Shown: positions 1 to 6,925, counted from the stretch's first letter. The stretch is 8,001 bases of DNA from DASUBN01 sp036263155 (GCA_036263155.1 DATAHN010000144.1:1-8001); one strand, 5' to 3'. The notes: generated by a model not told the origin, from the letters alone. Numbers and translations: made by a program.

Positions 1-210
1 GAACTGCTGGGACTCTCCACCTCGATGGTGCTGCGCTGCGACGACTGCGTGAGCTACCACATCGGGCAGTGCATCGAGTCGGGCTGCAGCAAGGAAGAGA
101 TCGTGGAAGCGATGAGCGTGGCGCTAGTCGTGGGCGGCACGATCGTCATACCGCATATGCGTAGAGCGATAGCATTCATGGATGAACTGCTGGAAGAAAA
201 TGCGGGCTGA
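1..210 (+). CDS. carboxymuconolactone decarboxylase/AhpD-like protein (3' part)
   Basis: The open frame runs in from the left edge, so the N-terminus is missing and 69 residues remain. The visible part contains the CMD/AhpD signature CxxCxxxH (RCDDCVSYH, residues 12-20 of the fragment). It is followed by a helical segment and the stretch GGTIVIPHMRRA, typical of small CMD-family proteins of about 110-120 residues. In this family the two cysteines and the histidine form a thiol redox or proton-relay site. AhpD-like members act as peroxidase-linked disulfide reductases and others are decarboxylases, so the family call is firm but the substrate is unknown. The methionine at position 25 lies inside the domain and is not the true start. 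The gene ends in TGA about 20 bp before a strong hairpin terminator and is convergent with the M48 protease gene. Confidence 0.85.
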   Translation, partial: ELLGLSTSMVLRCDDCVSYHIGQCIESGCSKEEIVEAMSVALVVGGTIVIPHMRRAIAFMDELLEENAG

Positions 211-230
211 TATATAACCCCGGATCAAAT

Positions 231-256
231 AAAAGGGCCGCGACGCGGCCCTTTTT
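231..256. terminator. bidirectional rho-independent terminator
   Basis: A perfect 7-bp GC stem (GGGCCGC at 235-241 and GCGGCCC at 245-251) with a GAC loop is flanked by AAAA on the left and TTTTT on the right. It therefore has a U-tract in both reading directions. It lies between the convergent stops of the CMD gene (210) and the M48 gene (276) and can serve both. Confidence 0.9.
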
Positions 257-275
257 ATTCAAAGATCCTGGCGGC

Positions 276-1163
276 TCATTTCTTCTCTTTATCGTCCTCG
301 TCATCGTCCTTTCCGGCCTGTGCCGGCAACACCAGCTTCTTCACGATACGTTCGAACCGGCCCTGGCCCTCGGGCTGGTTGCCGAAGCGCTCCATGCGCC
401 CGGACTTCATGGACGCGGACAGGGCCGCGATGCGGTCCGCCGGCGAGGGGTGGGTGGCCATCAGGAGCTGCATGCTGCTGCTCTTGGGGTCCACGCTCTC
501 CAGGGTCTGCAGCACCGAGAGCAGGCCGTAGGGGTCGTAGCCCGCGCGCGCCGCCAGCACCACGCCGAAGCGGTCCGCGTCGAACTCGTCGTCCTTGTCC
601 AGGCCCTTGGAATACAGCGTGCGGCTGGCGCCCGCCACCTTGTCCAGCACCTTGGTGTCGTGGCCCTGCTGCTGCATCTCGTAGCTCGCGGCCTGGCCGA
701 GCAGGTCGAGGCGCGCGGCGCGCATGAGCTCGTTCAGGTGGTGCTTGAGCACCACGTGGCTGATCTCGTGGCCCAGGACGCCGGCCAGCTCCGCCTCGTT
801 GTGCATGCGCAGCAGGAGGCCGCGGGTGATGAACACGTAGCCGCCGGGGGCGGCGAAGGCGTCGATGTCGTCCGAGTCCAGCACCGCGAAGCGCCAGGGC
901 AGGTCCGGCCGGTCGCTGTGCATGGCAACCCACAGGCCGATGCGGTTCACGTACTGCTGCACCTCCGCCTCATGGATGGGCTTGGTGGCGCCGAGCAGGG
1001 TGGCGGCCGCGTCGCGGCCGATCTCCGCTTCCTGGTCCTGGTCCGCGGGCTTCACCGCCTGCTTGACGGTGTTGAAGAGGTTGCCGAGGTCCACGCTCGA
1101 CGCGGCGAGCGGCAGGCCGGCCAAGGCAAATCCGGCGGCGAGGGCGAGCGCGCGGGCGTTCAC
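276..1163 (-). CDS. exported M48-family zinc metalloprotease
   Basis: A 295-residue protein. The zinc-binding HExxH motif is HEISH at residues 132-136 (GVLGHEISHVVLKHH). The third ligand region ExxxD is at E193/D197 (DDEFDADRFG). The M48 C-terminal motif THPSPADR is near 237-244. The N-terminus is a signal peptide (hydrophobic segment ending near LPLAAS, with no lipobox cysteine), so the enzyme should act in the periplasm on misfolded or outer-membrane-associated proteins, as relatives such as BepA/LoiP do. I chose the GTG start at 1163 because it overlaps the TGA of the upstream SH3 gene (GTGA, 1163-1160), follows an AAGGTGA-like ribosome site, and begins exactly at the signal peptide. The frame is open to an ATG at 1256, but that would add a non-signal extension inside the SH3 gene. 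The C-terminus is an unusual charged tail of aspartates, glutamates and lysines (last ~11 residues). It is the last gene of the leftward run. Confidence 0.93.
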   Translation of the reverse strand: MNARALALAAGFALAGLPLAASSVDLGNLFNTVKQAVKPADQDQEAEIGRDAAATLLGATKPIHEAEVQQYVNRIGLWVAMHSDRPDLPWRFAVLDSDDIDAFAAPGGYVFITRGLLLRMHNEAELAGVLGHEISHVVLKHHLNELMRAARLDLLGQAASYEMQQQGHDTKVLDKVAGASRTLYSKGLDKDDEFDADRFGVVLAARAGYDPYGLLSVLQTLESVDPKSSSMQLLMATHPSPADRIAALSASMKSGRMERFGNQPEGQGRFERIVKKLVLPAQAGKDDDEDDKEKK

Positions 1164-1672
1164 GGCTTCACCTTCGGGATGTAGGCGATGTCGGGCTTGG
1201 CGGTGAGGGGCAGACGCTCGGCATAGGCCTGGGCCTGTGCCGGCTTCATCTGCCACTGGTCCAACTCCGCCACGGCCTTGGGATCGGGCTTGGCGTTCTG
1301 GATGTCGCCGGTGTTGAGGCCGCGCACGCCGGTGGTGGCGGTGCTGCCGCTGGCGCCGGAACGGCCGCTCTGGAACAGGCTGAACCAGCTGGTGCCCCAG
1401 CCGCTGCCGGTGCTGGTGCTGTTGAGTCGGATGCTGGTCATGGGCAGCCAGCCATCCTTACCCGAATCCAGGCGCACGTGGTACCAGCCACCCTGGCGCT
1501 CGATGATGGTGACCTGGGCGGCGTTCGGCACCGGCGCGACGATGCTCGCGTCCGAGTACGGGCCGGAGGTGAGGTTGCCGGCGACGACGGTCTGCGCGGT
1601 GGAAGTGGAGGCGGCGTGCACCGCGCCCAGCACCAGCAACAGGACCGCGATTCCTATGGACCAGCGTCTCAT
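1160..1672 (-). CDS. exported bacterial SH3-domain protein
   Basis: A 170-residue protein. Residues 1-20 are a clear signal peptide (RRW charged start, hydrophobic core, cleavage after VHA). Residues ~27-83 fit a bacterial SH3 (SH3_3-type) fold, ending in WYHVRLDSGKDGWLPMTSIRL. A Ser/Thr/Gly-rich linker (~84-115) leads to a conserved-looking C-terminal segment starting GVRGLNTGDIQNAKP and continuing to the end. Bacterial SH3 domains usually bind peptidoglycan or proteins in the envelope. No catalytic residues are visible, so this is probably a binding or adaptor partner. The start ATG at 1672 overlaps the cyclase stop (ATGA), preceded by GAGAAGG. The stop overlaps the M48 GTG start. This double coupling suggests equal synthesis and a shared job with the protease, which is inference. 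Confidence 0.88.
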   Translation of the reverse strand: MRRWSIGIAVLLLVLGAVHAASTSTAQTVVAGNLTSGPYSDASIVAPVPNAAQVTIIERQGGWYHVRLDSGKDGWLPMTSIRLNSTSTGSGWGTSWFSLFQSGRSGASGSTATTGVRGLNTGDIQNAKPDPKAVAELDQWQMKPAQAQAYAERLPLTAKPDIAYIPKVKP

Positions 1673-3498
1673 GCCTTCTCCCGGGGTTCGTACAGCACCA
1701 CCGGCTGTTCCCTGCCCTTCACTTTATAAGTACCCCGCTCGGTGAAGTCAAAGGCGTCGCCGCAACGCTCGCGGGTGGCGGCGGAGACCAGCACCCGGGC
1801 CACGCCCTTGGTCTGGCCCTCGATGCGGCTCGCCAGGTTCACGCTGTCGCCGATGGCGGTGTAGTCGAGCTTGTTCTCGGAGCCCATGAAGCCCACCACC
1901 GCCTGTCCGGTGTGGATGCCGATGCCGATGTCGAACACCTCGGCGAGGTCGCCCAGGTCCTTGCGGAACTCCAGCAGCACCGCGCTCATCTCAAGGGCCG
2001 CGGCCACCGCGTGCCTGGCCTGGTCCTTGTCCTCCAGGGGCGCGCCCCAGAACGCCATGATGGCGTCGCCGATGAACTTGTCCACGGTGCCGCCGTGGCG
2101 GAACACCACTTCCACCTGCTTGGAGAAGTAGCGGTTGAGAATCGCCACCACCTGCTCCGGGGTGCGGGACTCGGAGAGAGTGGTGAAGCCGCGGATGTCC
2201 GAGAACAGCAGCGTGACCTCGCGGCTCTTGGCGCCCTCGCTCAGGAGGTCGCGCCGGTGCTTGACGAGATCGTCCACCACCCTGGGATCCAGGAAGCGGC
2301 CGAACAGGCCGATGGCGTGCTGGCGCTCGCGCCGCTCCCGCAGGTACTCAGCGAGAGCCATGGCGAAGAAGAACAGCCAGCCGAACAGCAGCGGTTGGGC
2401 CACCGGCAGGAGCCAGCGGGAACCGAGCAGGAGGTAGCCGAGGAAGCACACCAGCAGCGAGGCAGCCACCAACGCGAGGCCGGTGCGGAACGGCCCTTGG
2501 CCGCGAGCGAACAGGAGCGCGAGGCCGAGCAACAGGGCGAGGGACAGGAGCGCGCCGGTCCAGGGCGGCGTGCGGCGCTGCCAATCCCCGTTCTTGAGGT
2601 TGGAGATGGCAGTAGCGAGGGTGTCCACGCCGGGATAGTTCGCCGCCAGCGGCGAGGGATGGGAATCGCCCAGGCCCGCGGCGGTGCTGCCGATCACCAC
2701 GATCTTGTCCTTGAACTCGCCAGCGGGACGCGCGGACTTCTGCTTCTGCATGTCCGCGTAGAGCTCGTAGAACGGCACGTGGGGCACGCCGCTGCGCCAG
2801 TTGATGACGAAGGCGTCCGACTCCGGCAGCGGGTAGCCCGCCGCTTGCGCCACGCGCGTGGGGAGCGAGGGCAGCAACCAGCCGTAGGCATCGTAGAAGG
2901 TGTAGTAGCGGCGGCCGACCTTGTCGGAATCCTGCAGGAAGTTCACCACGCCCACGCGCCCGGTGAGCGCGAGCTGCGGCAGCGGGAACAGCATGGCGGC
3001 GTGGGCCTCCGGGTCCGCGTACGGCCCCGGCTCGATGCCGAAGGGCGGCGGCAGATCCTTGAGCGGCGCGCCCTTGCTGTCGTCCGCGTTCTCGAGGCGC
3101 ACCGAAGGGAAGAACACCTTGTCGCTGGGCGCGGCGACGTCGATGAGGTACTTGTCGTTCTCCGGGCGGACATTGTCCGGGTCCACGAAGTAGATGTCGA
3201 ACACCACGGCCTTGGGGTCCTGCTTGAGCAGGCCCTGCAGGAGCTGCGCATAGAGGGAACGGGGCCAGGGCCAGCCGGCGCCGAGCTGCTGCTGCGCTGC
3301 CACGAGGCTCGCCTCGTCCACGTCCACCACCACCACGTCCGGGTCCGACGCGCGGCCGGCGGAGTGGGCGCGGACCATGAGGTCCTGCAGCGGATGCTCC
3401 AGGGAATCGAAGCCGGCGAACACGAAGAAGTCCGCGACGACGAGGACGACGAAGAGGCCGAGCAGCCAGGTGCGCCCGCGCAGCATGCCTTTAACCAT
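1669..3498 (-). CDS. CHASE2-domain class III adenylate cyclase
   Basis: A 609-residue membrane protein expected to make cAMP from ATP. Order: TM helix ~11-29; periplasmic CHASE2 sensor ~35-305; three TM helices ~313-330, ~341-358 and ~363-384; a short linker helix; a cyclase domain ~425-605. The cyclase domain looks complete: metal-binding D434 (LFSDIRGF) and D478 (FIGDAIMAFWG), purine-selecting K474, and transition-state residues N554 and R558 (DSVNLASR). The position matching the mammalian adenine-binding Asp is T547 (DYTAIGD). The Lys/Thr pair is the mark of class IIIb adenylate cyclases, some of which are bicarbonate-stimulated. The ATG at 3498 has AGGGG six bases upstream; Met5 is a weaker alternative. 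It follows the thioesterase by 32 bp and shares its stop with the SH3 gene start. The CHASE2 ligand is unknown. Confidence 0.94.
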   Translation of the reverse strand: MVKGMLRGRTWLLGLFVVLVVADFFVFAGFDSLEHPLQDLMVRAHSAGRASDPDVVVVDVDEASLVAAQQQLGAGWPWPRSLYAQLLQGLLKQDPKAVVFDIYFVDPDNVRPENDKYLIDVAAPSDKVFFPSVRLENADDSKGAPLKDLPPPFGIEPGPYADPEAHAAMLFPLPQLALTGRVGVVNFLQDSDKVGRRYYTFYDAYGWLLPSLPTRVAQAAGYPLPESDAFVINWRSGVPHVPFYELYADMQKQKSARPAGEFKDKIVVIGSTAAGLGDSHPSPLAANYPGVDTLATAISNLKNGDWQRRTPPWTGALLSLALLLGLALLFARGQGPFRTGLALVAASLLVCFLGYLLLGSRWLLPVAQPLLFGWLFFFAMALAEYLRERRERQHAIGLFGRFLDPRVVDDLVKHRRDLLSEGAKSREVTLLFSDIRGFTTLSESRTPEQVVAILNRYFSKQVEVVFRHGGTVDKFIGDAIMAFWGAPLEDKDQARHAVAAALEMSAVLLEFRKDLGDLAEVFDIGIGIHTGQAVVGFMGSENKLDYTAIGDSVNLASRIEGQTKGVARVLVSAATRERCGDAFDFTERGTYKVKGREQPVVLYEPREKA

Positions 3499-3516
3499 GG
3501 AACACCCCTGCTCCCG

Positions 3517-3528
3517 TATCTATATAGA
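3517..3528 (-). promoter_or_regulatory. possible internal promoter (-10) before the cyclase gene
   Basis: The 32-bp gap between the thioesterase stop and the cyclase start contains an AT-only block (TATATAGATA on the minus strand, with the palindrome CTATATAG) in otherwise GC-rich sequence. It could be a -10 element serving the cyclase-SH3-M48 block with a leader of roughly 16 nt. I see no good -35 hexamer upstream, so the call is weak. Confidence 0.28.
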
Positions 3529-3530
3529 GC

Positions 3531-3992
3531 TTACCAGCGATGGAACGCGGGGTGCCCTTCTTTTACGGCAACGAACGTACCGCGGCAGGTATCGCAGAGC
3601 TTGCCGCCGGCCCAGAGTTCCCCATCGATCACGGCCCGGTCCTCGGTGGAGGACACAACCCGCGCCTTGAGGGTGATGGGCCCGTCGGTGGGCGTGGGAC
3701 GCTTGAGGGTGATGGCGTACTCGGCGGTGACGGTGCAGGGCGGTGTGGCGGCGCCGGACTTCTGCATGAGGTGCCAGGCGGCGGTCCAGTTGCAGTGACA
3801 ATCCAGCAGCGAGCCGATGATGCCGCCGTTCAGGATGCCGGGGAAAGCCTCGTACTTGGGCTGGGCGCGCCACTCGGCCACCACCTCGCCGTCTTTCGGG
3901 AAGCTGCGCACGTGCAGGCCCTCGGCGTTGGCCGGGCCGCAGCCGAAGCAGGCGTTGTGGGGGGCGTAGGTCTCCTGCAGGCACTTGTCCAT
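3531..3992 (-). CDS. PaaI-type hotdog-fold acyl-CoA thioesterase
   Basis: A 153-residue protein of the right length for a single 4HBT hotdog domain. The N-terminal CFGCGPANAEGLHV (15-28) is typical of PaaI-like thioesterases. The catalytic helix region is LNGGIIGSLLDCHCNWTA (54-71), where D64 fits the catalytic acid and N55 sits where many homologues have His (HGG). Later strands include AEYAITLKRPTP and GTFVAVKEGHPAFHRW. It probably hydrolyses an acyl-CoA or aryl-CoA thioester in the cytoplasm, with unknown substrate. Two CxxC pairs (15-18, CDTC 133-136) and C65/C67 make it cysteine-rich. The start at 3992 is set by GAGGA nine bases upstream and the homologous N-terminus. The frame is open further upstream, but that part would lie within the ctlX-like gene. 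It begins 11 bp after that gene, so the two are probably co-transcribed. Confidence 0.88.
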   Translation of the reverse strand: MDKCLQETYAPHNACFGCGPANAEGLHVRSFPKDGEVVAEWRAQPKYEAFPGILNGGIIGSLLDCHCNWTAAWHLMQKSGAATPPCTVTAEYAITLKRPTPTDGPITLKARVVSSTEDRAVIDGELWAGGKLCDTCRGTFVAVKEGHPAFHRW

Positions 3993-4003
3993 CGTCAGTT
4001 TCC

Positions 4004-4942
4004 TCAAGCTCGCGGTAAATGGATCTCGGCCAGCATGCACCGGACGCTGCCACCGGCGCAATCCTCGATGGTATCTATGGGTGACGAGACGATGCGCGCG
4101 TGCTTCTCCAGCGCCGCGCGCTGGACCGGGTTCAGGGCACGCTCGGCGCGGGTGGACATGGCGAGCAGCGTCTCGCCGCCGCGGCCCTTGAGTTCCAGCA
4201 TGTTCCCGGCGAAGGATTCCATCTGGTACGGGCTGATGGCCACCACCTCGTGGCCGGTGTCCGTGAGCCGCTGCACCACCCGCTCCCGCTCGGCCTTGTC
4301 GGCGATGCAATCGAAGCAGCCCAGGGCGAATGCACTGCCGATGCAGAGCATGACGTTGGTGTGGTAGATGGGCTGGCCCCGGGTGTCGCGCGCATGAAAG
4401 TGCACCCCCTCGTACCCCGCGCGGGCGGCCCAGTCCTGCAGCAGCCGCGCATCGGTGCGCGGCGAGAGGCCGGCATAGGCCACGCGGTTGACCCGGTCCA
4501 GCACCAGGCTGCCGGTGCCTTCCAAGTAGCGGCCGTCCAGCTCCGAGTACGAGAGGTCGTGCACGTCCTTGAGCGCATAGCCCCGCTCGGCGTCCAGCGC
4601 CTCGAGGATGTCGCGGCGCCGCTCCCAGCGCCGGTTCAGGGCCTGCATGGGATAGAGCCAGGCGCTGCCGTCGGCATGGAAGCTCACCCAGTTGTTGGGG
4701 AACACCGCGTCCGGCGTCACGGGCTCAAGGCGGTCCTCGAACACCTCCACCACCACGCCGGCGGCGCGCAGCGCCTGCACCAGCGCATCGAACTCCGCGG
4801 TCGCCCGCGCCTGCACGGTGGCGCCGGCCTCGGTGCTCTTCTGGAACGCGTTGGACGCCGCGGTCTCCGGGTTGGCGCCGAAGTTGGCGGGCCGGATCAT
4901 GAGCACGGCGGACGCGCTCTGCTTTTCGGGAGTCGCAGCCAT
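4004..4942 (-). CDS. ctlX: citrulline hydrolase / dimethylargininase-like enzyme (CtlX type)
   Basis: A 312-residue cytosolic enzyme of the guanidino-group-modifying superfamily (arginine deiminase/DDAH fold). The opening VLMIRPANFGANPETAASNAFQ matches the CtlX/ADI-related subgroup. Conserved points include D78 in PDAVFPNNW (substrate-binding loop), E141 in LEGTGSL (acid), H194 in YHTNVM (general acid/base) and nucleophile C302 in GGSVRCML near the C-terminus. Members hydrolyse citrulline, methylarginines or arginine through a covalent Cys intermediate. CtlX-type proteins are named for citrulline use, but citrulline versus arginine derivative cannot be decided here. The start at 4942 fits the family N-terminus. 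A longer frame to 5131 would run into the divergent gene starting at 5061 and was rejected. The ribosome site is modest (TTAGG, about seven bases off). It is the first gene of the leftward run. The symbol is by resemblance. Confidence 0.85.
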   Translation of the reverse strand: MAATPEKQSASAVLMIRPANFGANPETAASNAFQKSTEAGATVQARATAEFDALVQALRAAGVVVEVFEDRLEPVTPDAVFPNNWVSFHADGSAWLYPMQALNRRWERRRDILEALDAERGYALKDVHDLSYSELDGRYLEGTGSLVLDRVNRVAYAGLSPRTDARLLQDWAARAGYEGVHFHARDTRGQPIYHTNVMLCIGSAFALGCFDCIADKAERERVVQRLTDTGHEVVAISPYQMESFAGNMLELKGRGGETLLAMSTRAERALNPVQRAALEKHARIVSSPIDTIEDCAGGSVRCMLAEIHLPRA

Positions 4943-5060
4943 CGGCGGCCTAAGGAGACGGGATGCGCCGCATCTTACCCCATAGGCCGTGACCCGGCGG
5001 CGCCCCCTGTCCGGCCTAGTGCTAAAGTAGCCGCCGCCCCCACGCGTTTCGGGAGTCTCC
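4943..5060. promoter_or_regulatory. divergent promoter region
   Basis: These 118 bp separate two divergent operons, so they must hold both promoters. Rightward, TGCTAAAGT (5020-5028) resembles an extended -10 about 33 bp before the ATG at 5061. Leftward, TAAGAT (4977-4972 on the minus strand) could be a -10 about 30 bp before the ATG at 4942. No convincing -35 boxes accompany either, so the elements are tentative although the region call is firm. Confidence 0.5.
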
Positions 5061-6110
5061 ATGGCGGGTCTCGCCCCCGGCGACCGCATACCGGATTTCA
5101 GGCGGCTGGATGCTTCCGGCAAGCCGCGCATGTTCCTGGACCTGCACTACGGCCAGCCCATGGCGCTGTTCGTCTGCGGCCCTGCCGCGGATGCCGCCAC
5201 CCGCGCCGACCTCGCGGCCCTCGCCCGCCCCCATGCCGCCTGGGAAAAGGCCACGCGGGTGGCGCTGGTCCTGGGTAGCCCGGCGGAGCTCGCCCCGCTC
5301 GAGAAGGAGACGGAAGGCGTGCTGCTGCTCTCGGACGACGGCGTGCTCAGCCAGCACCTCCTGGGCGGCGCGCCCACGGGCATGACGGCGCTGGTGCTGG
5401 ACGACAACCTGCGCATCCTGGAGCGGCTGGAACGGGGCGCGGATACGCAGGAGTTCATGGCGCGGGTGGCGGGCCTCTATGCCGCGCGGCCACGGCCCGA
5501 ACCCCGGACGCTGCGCCAGCAGGCGCCGGTGCTCTTCATCCCGCGGGTGCTGGATGCGGCCTCCTGCGACGCGCTGATCGCCCACTTCGAGGAGACCGGC
5601 GGCACGCCCTCCGGCACCGCCTACGTGGAGGGCAACAAGACCCTGTGGAAGCCCGATCCCGGCGTGAAGATGCGCCGCGACGTGTACATCGCCGACGGGC
5701 CATGGCTGGACAAGGTGAAGGACGCGCTGGTGCGGCGGGTGCTGCCGGAGATCCAGCGCTGCTTCAACTTCCAGGTGACGCAGCACGAGGTGTTCAAGCT
5801 CATCCGCTACGACGCCGGGGCCGGCTACTTCCACGCGCACCGGGACAACGAGAGCCGCGACACCCAGCACCGGCGCTTCGCCATGACGCTCAACCTCAAC
5901 ACCGGCGCCTACGACGGCGGCGAACTGCGCTTCCCGGAGTTCGGCCCGGACCTCTACGTGCCGGAGCGCGGCGGCGCGGCGATCTTCTCCTGCTCGCTGC
6001 TGCACGAGGTCACGCCCGTGACCCGCGGCAGCCGTTATGGCCTGCTGGGGTTCTTCTTCGGGGAGCGGGAGCGGATGGCCGAGATGCAGCACCAGGTGGC
6101 GGGCGGCTGA
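5061..6110 (+). CDS. redoxin-like domain fused to 2-oxoglutarate/Fe(II) dioxygenase
   Basis: A 349-residue two-domain protein. Residues ~1-140 look like a peroxiredoxin/thioredoxin-fold domain: GDRIPDF start, FVCGP with C39 where peroxiredoxins have the peroxidatic Cys, and a GAPTGMTALVLDDNLRI core. The Thr of the usual TxxC motif is L36 here, so peroxidase activity is doubtful. Residues ~150-335 are a prolyl-4-hydroxylase-type dioxygenase: Fe ligands H260 and D262 (FHAHRDN) and H315 (LLHEVTPV), with R325 as the 2-oxoglutarate anchor (RGSRYGLLGFFFG). Such enzymes hydroxylate proteins or small molecules using O2 and 2-oxoglutarate; the substrate is unknown. GGGAG lies five bases before the ATG. 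It is the first gene of a four-gene operon, with the next gene starting 25 bp after its stop. Confidence 0.9.
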   Translation: MAGLAPGDRIPDFRRLDASGKPRMFLDLHYGQPMALFVCGPAADAATRADLAALARPHAAWEKATRVALVLGSPAELAPLEKETEGVLLLSDDGVLSQHLLGGAPTGMTALVLDDNLRILERLERGADTQEFMARVAGLYAARPRPEPRTLRQQAPVLFIPRVLDAASCDALIAHFEETGGTPSGTAYVEGNKTLWKPDPGVKMRRDVYIADGPWLDKVKDALVRRVLPEIQRCFNFQVTQHEVFKLIRYDAGAGYFHAHRDNESRDTQHRRFAMTLNLNTGAYDGGELRFPEFGPDLYVPERGGAAIFSCSLLHEVTPVTRGSRYGLLGFFFGERERMAEMQHQVAGG

Positions 6111-6135
6111 GATACAGTCAGGTTGGGAGATCCAC

Positions 6136-6522
6136 ATGAAACGTGTCACTGGCATCGGCGGCATCTTCTTCCACGCGAAGGACCCGAAGGCATTGCGGGC
6201 CTGGTACCAGCGGCACCTGGGGATAGACGTGCAGGAATGGGGCGGCACGGCCTTCACCTGGACCGACGAGGCGGGGAACCCCACCGGGGGCATGACGGTC
6301 TGGTCCATCGGTGCGGCTGACAGCGGCCATTTCGCCCCGAGCCGCTCGCCCTTCATGGTGAACTACCGGGTGGATGACCTGACCGCGCTGCTGCAGGCGC
6401 TGCGGGCCGAGGGTTGTGAGGTGCTGGAGAAGACCGACGACTCGGAGTTCGGCAAGTTCGGCTGGGTCATGGATCCCGAGGGGAACAAGGTCGAACTCTG
6501 GCAGCCCCCGGCCGGGCAGTGA
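6136..6522 (+). CDS. VOC (glyoxalase/bleomycin-resistance fold) family protein
   Basis: A 128-residue protein with the paired beta-alpha-beta-beta-beta layout of the vicinal oxygen chelate superfamily. Module one begins GIGGIFFHAKDPKALRAWYQ, with H13 at a usual metal-ligand position. Module two begins FMVNYRVDDLTALLQALR and ends FGWVMDPEGNKVELWQP, with E120 at the other expected ligand position. Members include glyoxalases, dioxygenases, isomerases and resistance proteins, so the reaction cannot be named. The ATG at 6136 was chosen because GGGAG precedes it by six bases and the domain starts there. The in-frame extension upstream lies within the dioxygenase gene. Spacing is 25 bp after the dioxygenase stop and 23 bp before the cupin start. 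Confidence 0.9.
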   Translation: MKRVTGIGGIFFHAKDPKALRAWYQRHLGIDVQEWGGTAFTWTDEAGNPTGGMTVWSIGAADSGHFAPSRSPFMVNYRVDDLTALLQALRAEGCEVLEKTDDSEFGKFGWVMDPEGNKVELWQPPAGQ

Positions 6523-6545
6523 CCATCAATTAAGAGCGGCAGCCT

Positions 6546-6920
6546 ATGAACACTCTAAACCCCGTGAACTTCACCGAGGCGCTCAAGAGCATCACCGAGC
6601 ACTGGTCGCCGCGGGTGGTGGGCCAAGTCAACGACCAGTACGTGAAGGTCGCGAAAGTGAAGGGCCAGCTGGTCTGGCACAAGCACGACCATGAGGACGA
6701 GATGTTCCTGGTGGTGTACGGGCGCCTCAAGATCCAGCTCAAGGACCGCACGGTGGAGCTCGGCCCCGGCGACTTCTACGTGATCCCCAAGGACACGCTG
6801 CACAACCCCGTGGCCGAGGAGGAATGCGGGCTGGTGCTCATCGAGACCCTATCCACCAAGCACACCGGCGACGTGCAGGACGCGCGCAGCAAGACCATCG
6901 AGCAGCAGCTCGCGGGCTGA
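6546..6920 (+). CDS. single-domain cupin protein
   Basis: A 124-residue protein with both cupin motifs. Motif 1 gives metal ligands H45, H47 and E52 followed by G59 (WHKHDHEDEMFLVVYG). Motif 2 (LGPGDFYVIPKDTLHNP) supplies H86. All four ligands are present, so it should bind a metal ion. Small cupins of this kind range from isomerases and dioxygenases to simple binding proteins, and the substrate is unknown. The C-terminal ~20 residues (after STKHTGD) lie outside the barrel and look helical and polar. The ribosome site is weak (AAGAG, about ten bases upstream), and translation may depend on coupling to the VOC gene 23 bp upstream. The hydrolase gene starts five bases after its stop. Confidence 0.9.
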   Translation: MNTLNPVNFTEALKSITEHWSPRVVGQVNDQYVKVAKVKGQLVWHKHDHEDEMFLVVYGRLKIQLKDRTVELGPGDFYVIPKDTLHNPVAEEECGLVLIETLSTKHTGDVQDARSKTIEQQLAG

Positions 6921-6925
6921 AAGCC

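Noticed and set aside
1164..1256. N-terminal extension of the M48 protease to an ATG at 1256
   Set aside because: The extension is not signal-like and lies inside the SH3 gene. The GTG at 1163 overlaps the SH3 stop, has a ribosome site and starts directly with a signal peptide.
1912..3798. Very long open frame on the + strand opposite the cyclase gene
   Set aside because: Its product is rich in Arg, Glu, Gln and His repeats with no domain, as expected when a GC-rich gene is read on its opposite strand. The minus strand has an intact cyclase with all motifs.
4943..5131. Longer start for the ctlX-like gene
   Set aside because: It would overlap the divergent dioxygenase start and adds a non-conserved Arg/Gly-rich segment before the family N-terminus.
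4100..5278. Long + strand open frame opposite the ctlX-like gene
   Set aside because: Composition is typical of antisense GC-rich coding sequence, and it overlaps the well-supported dioxygenase gene in another frame.
5022..6356. Long minus-strand open frame opposite the dioxygenase and VOC genes
   Set aside because: It spans two genuine + strand genes and their gap, has low-complexity Val/Ala/Gly/Arg/Glu composition and shows no recognisable motif.
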